Part shown: positions 9,001 through 15,065 of the stretch, piece by piece | How the letters are laid out: each line of letters begins with the position of its first letter | Position numbering within the stretch: the stretch's first letter is position 1 | Source of the DNA: Betaproteobacteria bacterium HGW-Betaproteobacteria-4 | GTDB lineage: Bacteria; Pseudomonadota; Gammaproteobacteria; Burkholderiales; Rhodocyclaceae | Reading direction: 5' to 3' | DNA: 64,000 nt | Assembly (NCBI GenBank): GCA_002840785.1 | Contig: PHCH01000003.1 | Coordinates: 62,001-126,000 of the forward strand | Notes under the pieces: model-generated | The model's database searches: none | The model's input: only the letters and a program-made list of their open reading frames with translations | Told to the model about the DNA's origin: nothing | Translations under genes and position numbers: made by a program

Positions 9001-11524
9001 AGATGGCCAGGCCATCATCGACCTGCTGCAAGGTGCGATGGATGTGGATGGTGACGTGCTGAACGCCACCGTCGTGACGTCGCCGCAACATGGTCAATTG
9101 ACGCTGGCAGCCGATGGCAGCTTCATCTACGTGCCGGACGCCAACTGGTTCGGTGATGACAGTTTCAGCTTCAAGGTCAGTGATGGGCAGCTCGATTCGA
9201 ACGTGGCCTCGGTCACATTGACGGTCCTGCCGGTCAATGATGCGCCGGTTGTCGCGCCGCGCACCATCACGCTGGATGAAGATGATCGGGTCGTGGTCGA
9301 TCTGTTGCAGGGTGCCACCGATATTGATGGCGATGTTCTGTCTGCCGTAGTTACCGAAGGCCCGCAACATGGTAGCTTCGAACAGAATGCCGACGGTACC
9401 TGGACCTATGTGCCGAACGCCAACTGGAACGGCAGCGATAGCGTGGTCTACGCGGTCAGCGATGGTTTGGCCGTCACGACGGGACGTCTCGCCTTCGTCG
9501 TCCGACCGGTCAACGACGCGCCGCATCTCAGCCCGATTGCCGAGATGCTGCAGGAAGACGGCTCGCTCGTCCTCAACCTGCAGGCCAGCGCCACCGATGT
9601 CGATGGTGATACGCTCAGCATCAGCGTTGGCCTGCCGGGCCATGGCCAACTGATGCAGAACCTCGACGGCACCTGGACCTATACACCGGACGCCGATTAC
9701 CACGGGCCGGACAGCTTTAGCTGGACGGTCAGCGATGGCCAGGCCGCAACGACGGGCGCGGTGCATCTGGTGATCCAGGCGGTCAACGACACGCCGGTCG
9801 CCCTGGGCGATACCGTCACGTTGAACGAAGACGGCATGGCTGCCTTCCCGTTCCAGGGTTCGGATGTGGACGGCGATGTCCTGACCGGGCGTATCGTTAG
9901 CCAGCCGACTCACGGTAGCGTGGTGCAGCTTTCGGCCAATTCTTTCTCCTATGTTCCGCAGGCCGACTGGAGCGGTGAAGACAGCTTCACCTACGTGGTC
10001 AATGACGGCCAGTTGGACTCCGGTGTCGCCACCATCCGCCTGATCGTGACGCCGGTAGCGGATGCCCCCATCCTGGTCCTGAACGATCAGCCGGGGCAGG
10101 GCAGGGAGATCTTCCGCACCGGTTGGGAAAGCGTCTGTGATCGCAACGGTACCTCCACGCTGGTCCAAAGCCGGCAATTGGAAGGCTGGACGCTCATTAC
10201 TCGCCCCGACAACAGCTGCGGCGGCAGCAACGGCTTCGAAATCTGGAGCACCGACGACAGGATGATGGACGCCGGCAACAAGCTCAGGATGGTGAATGCC
10301 ATGGCCGGCGACGGCACCAACTGGCTGGAGCTCAACAACTCAGGCGGCGACATGCATCAGACGCTGGGGATCGAGCGGTCCGTCGATACCGTGGCCGGTG
10401 CCACATACACCCTGAGCCTGGATCTGGCAGGACGCCTGGGCTATAGCGCCGATTTCACCAAGATCGGTATATATGTCGACGGCGTGCGCGTCGGTGGCGA
10501 TGCCAGCATCAGTGCCGCCACCGCACTCAATTGGCAGACTCGAACCTTCCAGTTCGCCGGCAAGGGGGGCAAGCAGACGATCAGTATCGTCTCTGAGGCT
10601 ACCAAGGTGCATAGAGACGGCCGGGGCATGATGATCGACGATATCGCACTCGTCGAGACACTGCCGGCCAATACCGGCCGGGAAGACTCTGCCATCCAGA
10701 TATCGGCCATCAGTGCAGCTCTGCGCGATACCGATGGTTCCGAAGCGCTGACGCTTGCCATTGAAGCACTGCCTGTCGGGGCTGTCCTGACCGACGGTAG
10801 CCACAGCTTCACCGCCAGTGAGGGAGCGACCACCGCCGATATCACGGGCTGGAACCTGGCGCAACTTGCCATTACCCCGCCCATGAATTTCAACGGCAAT
10901 TTCACCCTCAAGGTGGTGGCCACAGCGACAGAGCAGGCCAACCAAGCGAGCGCACGTACTGAAGCGGTTCTCACCGTTGTTGTCCTACCCGTTAATGATG
11001 CTCCGGTGGCGCAAGATGCCACCTACACGGTGACCGAGGGCGAAAGGATCATCATCGACTTCGGGCAACTGATCAACGATGTGGATGGCAATACCCTGAC
11101 CCTGTCTTTGAGTAGTCCTGAGCATGGCCGGCTGGTGAAGAATGCCGACGGCACCTATACCTATATCCCCAATAAGCACTTCTCGGGAACGGACAGCTTC
11201 ACCTATACCGTTTCCGATGGCACGCTGACCGACACCGGTGTAATTTCGCTCGTCGTTCAGGAAGATGAAGAGGGTGAGGGCTGTATCACGGTGCGTTCGG
11301 GATTGGCCTATCGTTTGGGTGATACCGACGACGAGGGACACCACTTCGTTCTTAACCAGAGTGGTTATTCGGGTAGCGCAGCGAACGTCGATTGGGAGGG
11401 GTGTGCCCCCGACTTGGGTGGCGAGTTTTCTACAGACTGGATTGCGGACTACTTTGCGTGCCGAGGAGTAGATACCCGGACGCTGGCGGAGATTACCGGT
11501 CTGGTTTTCAATGTTCCGAAGTAA
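2..11524 (+). CDS. Giant multidomain surface/secreted protein, 5' end outside the window
   Basis: The frame is open at the left edge, so the first 3840 residues seen are a C-terminal part. Approximate order: Big2-like fold (255-300); a beta-propeller-like region (715-1130); a peptidoglycan-binding-like stretch (1345-1390); an Ala-rich coil (1455-1490); a GH19 chitinase/lysozyme-like domain (1790-2110, with QESAG and GDGYRYIGRGLKQLTGR); a signal-peptide-like stretch (2196-2222); a matrixin-type zinc protease site HEYGHALGLDH near 2446; seven cadherin/VCBS-like repeats (2710-3355); a DUF642/jelly-roll-like domain (3366-3550); and a last cadherin-like repeat (3660-3755). I see no GGxGxD RTX repeats. 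The domains suggest an exported protein able to cut peptidoglycan or chitin and protein, displayed on a long stalk; this is inference. The next four genes encode its likely exporter. The GH19 part (about 5400-6300) is AT-richer than its surroundings, suggesting acquired domains. Confidence 0.88.
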   Translation: MSFTPEAGYIGEATLTLQADDGFATGAPIEVKVNVSGAKLLQIHLAQLPSMLAGKIAKLQATADFEDEKGVAITNAAYLNVSVVDLAGLGSVGGSAVGVNDQHDTIRAEATGAALVIVRRIDADGRLIQAVQSVNVKTATVPSDDEEYYAEDSFIVEPDVYPGTLTLIPGGTRQLKVHLIDSGNGQQTDIHGASQIEFAGSPEQVDTWLDPSTQLPLIDPDTGDYLYDPDTGEILLDPNTGETITYVTPALPEVRSGTRYVISDESIATISEDGLITAIKTGRVTISVVHLKSVTDGYGAISEQVIGQTDISLNVEAPKVVDTGAGITIAADLGGAVQATTGETVLIGAGALKQDVAVSIKRIELANVQAETGMEMPVPEAVQAVAAFRIDIGDQASNTPLQLAIPLQDTSNLQAGEEVLFFKKGQALQADGSFKDIWWIIDNGYVGADGVARTASPPYVGLDESGEYLVGKKLPGIITSEFELWGNAGDWLTLDNVGLGFGLGGDLAAKMVTGSIVSLICSMAKNIGAASYHFGVPQFAKIELPVIQPGERFQLNTGNYLKPAPTPWGNVVVPNITDAKITDANEFQITINNPDPGLFKGKLMLRMVFDNGTTRDVWTKEEAGSGDLSGVVTVTPPKGIAIGSVGWQLVRQISTEQLKGTGTFADGEQLVFAGNVARITPRPHMAATLTRTGVEFIRKTDQTVVASVNLVDYLGAQQLDYIVGRKVQPIVFTDDLSRVFIAGNKELIVIDMLTLKVIQVEKIEAAKNITSLATVGNLLLIGEGTPGGGNRLLALDISSRNVDPDTGKFKNKPVSLKGTGIEASPNGIGGMIVGPDGRTLVVSVPTQSDTLSWGPKDLSRRGNVLILDLNTLDMTTGKIAQPVVAKLPDDGKSGKATMSIMATRDANRYLVANPLDYDRGLSTLVLTRNAEGTVTGAEMKAISMFQRDEQVKIDRLDIQRAQSAVLVKIDGVEYALVADDNFFGNDQYWWQMYEAPTFIYTPSGPPIAVGGSANAKKVNVGGKIGVVKDPFGTPEYLGATLPLDGYGVHNLGLSEDGKVLIGQLRGLSSANIYDNDPRPSQAHAWDVAELIKAALAQPEKDRLSKHIKLPPNAEQLISKTNQQAGSIANGWPIGTFFDPEFIDVVATGRMGDVIGVDLRELAAKQILLKEKAITEADAEKTLDAMSDEARKLVRGRMDKLEDFSLQNADLNRLVDSSSPMQLVTKNALSKEIYSRASVDGEFELDFKQSGVLYFVPNITASGDDNDLQRLREGKTLNDKWASFFFTCTDSSKPEKDNVVGSGTVTAKDYATVSNPFFGDRPLDNPGYSKFELKGGVAVGQANDKLDVYRVEQRLKYLGYGLSQVNGSGEIVVNGEFSKEESVDLQQFETIVRVGIVPTKADRGAIKKETTKNAVATLKVTVTYFADTDDYVVQPETVTSSLKAAGNKLSDKEKKVAKTEAEAAARANQLAAAIDEAKAAAKAAYEEALKAPKIGADGIIEKQTGQQSQGDKNAKLTTDWLNAYNAPHWMDFSSMLVTNGTLSAGWVNKVATGGSTQGSSWIYDMMLASLSQSLTDSAKLWFKGTGKLGSMLNIGINSAYISNGDTGSQSTTKSNQARVNGKDVVLGLTPDNLTSVGGTALDVAAYKASKWNYDNAKTLAGMLTNPNIDNNYNATQKTFGGATDNAAGANRQDMALKDFLRVYSVTLDDNQKDNGIGWDDIPIATTKDQEKIKEALFGTGRQDAGMIDSKNVLLGGTAAALGEMMTAESLATFMGSKSSVDYSQWVKPLQDAMAEFEINTPERIAAFLAQIKQESAGLKKAKENIVFDDGITLPIRTLIDKGTNNLVANFSAGFKLIFKMGSLTITHTADAYNQGSDLKKNANDFLMSEIVSGIYGVDIVALIQSKKDADAALSTAKGTENEGVAQAAALLANKNLEEAYNKNVVWGEAAKERVANRVYSSDKGNPVGDPAHGANGKESTGDGYRYIGRGLKQLTGRYNTEGFVDYVSKNPIAGQPTSADITANLDLMVTDKRLAARSAAWFWQKQNSNRLNAKADNLTLTGNDSERPQIDQITNRVNPGAREDDKDTRWTNYIKNVTAVLNGGNPYESMRSVLSRVGITTVAGQHYTRQFGITLAAHTAVGIDDGKSTSNLMAAAGEALSETTDLLDLSAEQEAQLWTQAQPLFDQLKKSNEDSAMWIPNLRDTSLLAGAAVAVVAASPVQAANDFALGVCRTASPSAGAEIAPTIDGDTYLYEYHSDDPRYKGFSFKNTGAKVTVIKAPQHGEVVLEDTALGTAHNWYHYMPKDEGYSGRDRFEMLVEKGGFKIHIYYLMEVLDEYDTPTGRCHSGHWKISSFTTPTLDNAALQALLDATRINNTVTTADLLGGAVGQTTGSSITLDTDAAGHGWYIDYTPFLNDEYLPTSNPLEWIAKPGSVADGKMDMLTVLLHEYGHALGLDHTADSHDLMASTLLPGVRRLPSAEELNLMAQLLGVAKETGSASPVPYDPFSPPGTPLPATISLAAFVAARQRRSTLSSTLTQFEVAANPTLTNPQFADNQGWATEGDVAIAAGAATLKETATTQTRLNQAFVLGPNDRFLSFTLSGIALDDVSNAPDDAFEVALIDANTGLSLLGGTGLTHNDAFLNLQADGTEYKASGVTTVKNADGSRTVLVDLAGIAAGTVVNLSFDLIGFGKGAAAASSHVTVTDLRLGVPQEAHDDTATLAEDATQDIDVIANDIGADQPGVLPVLVSGPAHGTAEITAEGRFRYKPTANWSGEDSFSYRLSDGNLDSNIAEVKLTVTSVNDAPVLAANTATLDEDGEAVIDLLQGATDVDGDVLTATVKTGPQHGSLTQNTDGSWTYVPNADWNGSDAIVYEVTDGNLVTSGVIALIVKAVNDAPVIAPRTVTLDEDGQAVIDLLQGATDVDGDVLTATVTTATQHGSLTQNADGTWTYVPNADWNGSDAIVYQVSDGALSTSGVIALVVKAVNDAPAIAPRTVTLDEDGQAIIDLLQGAMDVDGDVLNATVVTSPQHGQLTLAADGSFIYVPDANWFGDDSFSFKVSDGQLDSNVASVTLTVLPVNDAPVVAPRTITLDEDDRVVVDLLQGATDIDGDVLSAVVTEGPQHGSFEQNADGTWTYVPNANWNGSDSVVYAVSDGLAVTTGRLAFVVRPVNDAPHLSPIAEMLQEDGSLVLNLQASATDVDGDTLSISVGLPGHGQLMQNLDGTWTYTPDADYHGPDSFSWTVSDGQAATTGAVHLVIQAVNDTPVALGDTVTLNEDGMAAFPFQGSDVDGDVLTGRIVSQPTHGSVVQLSANSFSYVPQADWSGEDSFTYVVNDGQLDSGVATIRLIVTPVADAPILVLNDQPGQGREIFRTGWESVCDRNGTSTLVQSRQLEGWTLITRPDNSCGGSNGFEIWSTDDRMMDAGNKLRMVNAMAGDGTNWLELNNSGGDMHQTLGIERSVDTVAGATYTLSLDLAGRLGYSADFTKIGIYVDGVRVGGDASISAATALNWQTRTFQFAGKGGKQTISIVSEATKVHRDGRGMMIDDIALVETLPANTGREDSAIQISAISAALRDTDGSEALTLAIEALPVGAVLTDGSHSFTASEGATTADITGWNLAQLAITPPMNFNGNFTLKVVATATEQANQASARTEAVLTVVVLPVNDAPVAQDATYTVTEGERIIIDFGQLINDVDGNTLTLSLSSPEHGRLVKNADGTYTYIPNKHFSGTDSFTYTVSDGTLTDTGVISLVVQEDEEGEGCITVRSGLAYRLGDTDDEGHHFVLNQSGYSGSAANVDWEGCAPDLGGEFSTDWIADYFACRGVDTRTLAEITGLVFNVPK
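8402..10054 (+). repeat. Tandem ~276-bp repeats encoding cadherin/VCBS-like domains
   Basis: The start of each unit is marked by a codon run for V-N-D-(A/T)-P at 8402, 8678, 8954, 9233, 9509 and 9782. The spacings are 276, 276, 279, 276 and 273 bp, about 92 residues each. Each unit carries a TLDEDG-like strand and a Y-V-P-(N/D)-A motif, typical of stalk repeats in large adhesins. The first three units are close at the DNA level, so copy number could change by slippage or recombination. Confidence 0.85.
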
Positions 11525-11539
11525 GTAGAGGTGATACTA

Positions 11540-11576
11540 GAAGCGTCATGGACTCGTATCGAGGAAATGACGCTTC
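11540..11576 (+). terminator. Hairpin downstream of the giant gene
   Basis: GAAGCGTCAT (11540-11549) pairs perfectly with ATGACGCTTC (11567-11576) around a 17-nt loop. It lies 15 bases after the stop of the giant gene and before the tolC-like gene. No T-run follows, so it may be an attenuator or an mRNA 3'-end stabiliser rather than a full terminator. Confidence 0.35.
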
Positions 11577-11727
11577 AGTATGGCGCTTGGATGAAAGCCC
11601 GTTTGGGTTTTCTTGACGATTATGATAGTGACCTATGTATGCCAATCCAGTATAGTCTCGGGCGCATTGCGCCTCTATGGTCTCGCTTGCCGTGGAGTTA
11701 TCGAAAAATACTCGTTTAACTGACTCC

Positions 11728-13197
11728 ATGCCTGGTTTGTTCCGGTCATATTCTTTGCGGAAGTTTCCCTTGGTTCGACGTTTCCTGCCACATCCGGGCA
11801 AGGTTGCTTGTGGCTGGCGTTTTTCCGTACTGGTGCTGGCGCTTGCCCTGGCCGGTGCGGCGCAGGCCCAGTCGTTTTCGGTGCTGCTCGAGCGTGCCCG
11901 CTCCGGCGAGCCGACCTATCTTGGGGCGAAGACCAATGTGCTGGCCGCCCAGGCGCGCAATAGCCAAGCCATAGGCGCGATGCTGCCGCAGGTCAGTGCG
12001 ACGGCCAGTTCCAACGACAACGACCGCAAGTACAAGACGCGAAATTCCAGCGTGCCGGAAGCGCGCGACCAGTACGACAGCTATTCGGCCCAGATCAGCC
12101 TGACCCAGCCGCTACTGCGCTACGCCAATATTGTCGGCTGGCGCCAGGCGCGTGCGGTGGTCGGGCAGGCCGAGCACCAGTTGGCCGGTGCCGAGCAGGA
12201 GCTGTTCGCCAAGCTGGTCGGCGCCTGGTTCGACCTGCTGGCGGCACGCGATGCCGTGGCCTTTACCGGTCGCCAGGCGGACGCCTTGCAGCGGCAGTGG
12301 GAAATCGTCAGCCGGGGCGGCGAACTGGGCGTTTACGGCCAGCCGCAGGTGGACGAGGCGCGGACCAAGCTGGATCAGGCGTTGTCGGATGCGGTGGTGG
12401 CGGAAACCGACGTGCATTTGAAGCGGGCGGCGCTTGAACAACTGGTGGGCACGCTACCGGAGCGCGAATTGCCGTACATGGTTGGCGAGGCGGTGCTGGC
12501 CTCGCCAACCAGCGACTCGCTGGAAAAATGGCTGGAAAACGTCGAGACCGGCAACCCCAACATCCTGGCGGCGACGCAGGCTTTTGAAGCGGCCTTGGCC
12601 GAGGTGAGCAAGCAGCGCGCCGGGCATTTTCCGACCCTCGACCTGGTCGCCAGTTATGGCAAAAACGGCCAGGCGGTCGGCGGCTTTCCGGGACAGGCCG
12701 GGTACGACATCGTGCAGGGCACGCTTGGCCTGCAGTTGAATGTACCTCTGTTTTCCGGTGGGGCGCAGTCGGCCAAGGTGGATGAGGCGCTGGCGCAGAA
12801 GGAAAAGGCCAGGCTGGATCTCGAAGTGGCTCGCCGGACGGCGATCCTGAACACCAAGCAGGCGTGGTTTGGCTGGCATGGGGCATTTGCCCGGACCCGT
12901 GCCGGCAATCAGGCGGTCAAGTCGGCGCGCTCGGCCCTGGCGCAGGCGAAGGCCGGTGCCGAAAACGGCTTGAAGACGGAACTCGATGTATTGCAGGCCG
13001 AGCAGCAGTTGCGGGCCGGGCAGCGCGATTTCCGCAAGGGGCGCTATGACCAAGTGGTGACCTTCATCCGCTTGCTGGCGGTCAGCGGCAGGCTTACGGA
13101 TGGCGATGTGGCGGCCCTCGACAGCCTGCTCGTCGAGTCGCCGGAAGCCGCTGAACCGCCGGTCGAAGCAAGAATGATCAAGGTGTCCGGACGATGA
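11728..13197 (+). CDS. tolC: TolC-family outer-membrane efflux/secretion channel
   Basis: A protein of 489 residues. A basic N-terminus leads to a hydrophobic signal segment ending in GAAQAQ near residue 47, so the mature protein is periplasmic/outer membrane. The rest is long amphipathic helices typical of the OEP family (two repeats, tunnel-forming trimer). An ATG at 11677 would add 17 residues; I prefer 11728 because it leaves a more normal signal peptide, but neither has a clear ribosome site. Its stop overlaps the next start (ATGA), so it is translated with the adaptor gene. In this locus it probably forms the outer-membrane exit for the giant protein (inference from context). Confidence 0.85.
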   Translation: MPGLFRSYSLRKFPLVRRFLPHPGKVACGWRFSVLVLALALAGAAQAQSFSVLLERARSGEPTYLGAKTNVLAAQARNSQAIGAMLPQVSATASSNDNDRKYKTRNSSVPEARDQYDSYSAQISLTQPLLRYANIVGWRQARAVVGQAEHQLAGAEQELFAKLVGAWFDLLAARDAVAFTGRQADALQRQWEIVSRGGELGVYGQPQVDEARTKLDQALSDAVVAETDVHLKRAALEQLVGTLPERELPYMVGEAVLASPTSDSLEKWLENVETGNPNILAATQAFEAALAEVSKQRAGHFPTLDLVASYGKNGQAVGGFPGQAGYDIVQGTLGLQLNVPLFSGGAQSAKVDEALAQKEKARLDLEVARRTAILNTKQAWFGWHGAFARTRAGNQAVKSARSALAQAKAGAENGLKTELDVLQAEQQLRAGQRDFRKGRYDQVVTFIRLLAVSGRLTDGDVAALDSLLVESPEAAEPPVEARMIKVSGR

Positions 13198-15059
13198 GCG
13201 CGAAAGAGAACTTGCCGCCACCGGCGGAGAATAACGAAGGCGTGCCACTGGAATTGCTGGCCTGGGATGCCTTTGTTTCGGCGAAGACTGCGGAGGGGCG
13301 CTGCCATGCCTGGCTTGCCCTCGTTTGCGGGAAAATCCGGGGGGCCAGGGCGGCGGCCGTGCTGATCGAAAATACGCTCGACCATACCTTCGTGCCGATG
13401 GCGGTCTGGCCCAAGGCCAGTCCGGATCTCGGCCGGCTGGGTCCGGTCGTCGAGGCGACGCTGCGCGACCGGCGCGGCATCGTCAAGCCCGTAGCCGAGT
13501 CGCCGGGCACGACGCAGATTGCCTATCCGCTGATGGTCGATGACTATGTGGCGGGCGTGGTGGCACTAGAAGCGGTTTGCCCGGAAAACGAAGTCGGCGA
13601 AGTGCTGCGCGAAATCCATTGGGGCAGCGCCTGGCTGGCCAATCTGCTGGCCGGCCGCGAGTTGTCCGATGCCATCCAGGCCCGCGAGCGCGTTGGTTCT
13701 GTGCTGGAGACGACGGCAGTGGCCCTGCGCCATGGCAAATTGCGCCAAGCGCTGTTCGAGGTTGCCAATACTCTGCGTCAGCGTTTCGCCTGCACACGCG
13801 TCGCCATCGGGCTGGTTTCGGCGGCTACGGTCAAGCTGCTGACGTTGTCCGAGGCGGCGGTTTTTGAGAAGCATGCCCTCCTGGTCAAGGCCTATGAACA
13901 GGCCATGGAAGAGGCCTACGACGAGGGTGGCGCGGTGCGCTCCACGGCCGAGGCGAGTGTGGAGACGACTGCGGAGACGCGATCCTGGCCGAAACACGAA
14001 GCCTTGCGCTCGGCGTCCGGGGCCGGTGCGGCACTGTCCTTCCCCCTGATGATGGGCGCGCAGGCGATTGGTGTGCTGACGCTGGAGCGGGAAGCGAAGC
14101 CGTTTTCCGACGACGATCTGGTCTGGCTGGACGCCTTTGGTGCCCTCGTTGCCCCCATCATCGAGCAGCGCCAGGCGGCCGAACGCGGTGCCTTTCGCCG
14201 CCTTGGACGCGATGCCCGGCAGGTGCTGGAGAAGATTTTCGGGCCGCGCCACCTGACGTGGAAGGCGGGGGCTGCTACCGTACTGCTGCTATGCGCGATC
14301 CTGATCCTGGTGCCGATCAGCTATCGGGTATCGGCCAGGACAGTGATTGAGGGCGAAATCCAGCGTGTCGTGGCGGCGCCTTTCGAGGGCTTTGTCGGTG
14401 CCGCCTACGTGCGGGCCGGCGATACGGTCAAGGCTGGGCAGCCGCTGGCGCAACTCGATGATCGCGAATTGCGCATCGAGGAGGCCAAATGGTCGAGCGA
14501 GCGCGACCAGTACGACAACCGCCTGCGCGAGGCGATGGCCAATCACGATCTGACTGCGATGCAGGTGGTCGGCGCGCAACTGCGCCAATCGGCGGCGCAA
14601 CTCGCCCTGGTTACCGAGAAAATCGCCCGCGCCCACCTGTGCGCGCCCTTCGAGGGGATCGTGGTGTCCGGCGACCTCAGCCAGCAGATCGGCGCACCGG
14701 TGGAAACCGGCAAGAAATTGTTCGAAGTTGCGCCCCTGCAAAGCTATCGCATCATCCTGCAGGTCGATGAGCGCGAAATTCGCCATGTCCAGATGGGGCA
14801 GGCGGGGCGCCTAGTAATGACAGGCATTGCCGGTGAACCGATGGATTTCAAGGTGGCTAAAGTCACGCCCGTGGCGACGGCCCAGGAAGGCAGGAATTTC
14901 TTCCGGGTCGAGGCCGCGCTGGCCGAGGCTTCGCCGCGCCTGCGGCCGGGCATGGAAGGCATCGGCAAGATTGAGGTCGGCGGCCGTTCGCTGTGGTGGG
15001 TGCTGACCCACAGTTTCACCGACTGGCTGATCCTCTCGCTGTGGACCTGGCTGCCTTGA
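13194..15059 (+). CDS. GAF-domain HlyD-like membrane-fusion protein
   Basis: A protein of 621 residues with an unusual fusion. The N-terminal half is soluble and resembles one or two GAF domains (roughly 20-150 and 175-325), including ALSFPLMMGAQAIGVLTLER. A single membrane helix follows near 358-378 (VLLLCAILILVPISY). The C-terminal half is an HlyD/biotinyl-lipoyl adaptor: EGFVGAAYVRAGDTVKAGQ, a short helical hairpin, then a second lipoyl strand AHLCAPFEGIVVSGDLSQ and a beta-barrel. The GAF part should lie in the cytoplasm and the adaptor in the periplasm, which would let a small ligand or protein contact gate the channel (inference). The start overlaps the TolC stop by 4 bases; the M50 gene follows after 6. 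Confidence 0.85.
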   Translation: MSAKENLPPPAENNEGVPLELLAWDAFVSAKTAEGRCHAWLALVCGKIRGARAAAVLIENTLDHTFVPMAVWPKASPDLGRLGPVVEATLRDRRGIVKPVAESPGTTQIAYPLMVDDYVAGVVALEAVCPENEVGEVLREIHWGSAWLANLLAGRELSDAIQARERVGSVLETTAVALRHGKLRQALFEVANTLRQRFACTRVAIGLVSAATVKLLTLSEAAVFEKHALLVKAYEQAMEEAYDEGGAVRSTAEASVETTAETRSWPKHEALRSASGAGAALSFPLMMGAQAIGVLTLEREAKPFSDDDLVWLDAFGALVAPIIEQRQAAERGAFRRLGRDARQVLEKIFGPRHLTWKAGAATVLLLCAILILVPISYRVSARTVIEGEIQRVVAAPFEGFVGAAYVRAGDTVKAGQPLAQLDDRELRIEEAKWSSERDQYDNRLREAMANHDLTAMQVVGAQLRQSAAQLALVTEKIARAHLCAPFEGIVVSGDLSQQIGAPVETGKKLFEVAPLQSYRIILQVDEREIRHVQMGQAGRLVMTGIAGEPMDFKVAKVTPVATAQEGRNFFRVEAALAEASPRLRPGMEGIGKIEVGGRSLWWVLTHSFTDWLILSLWTWLP

Positions 15060-15065
15060 GCGCCC

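Noticed and set aside
2-13197. RTX-type type I secretion system
   Set aside because: No GGxGxD repeats in the giant protein and no ABC transporter gene in the locus.
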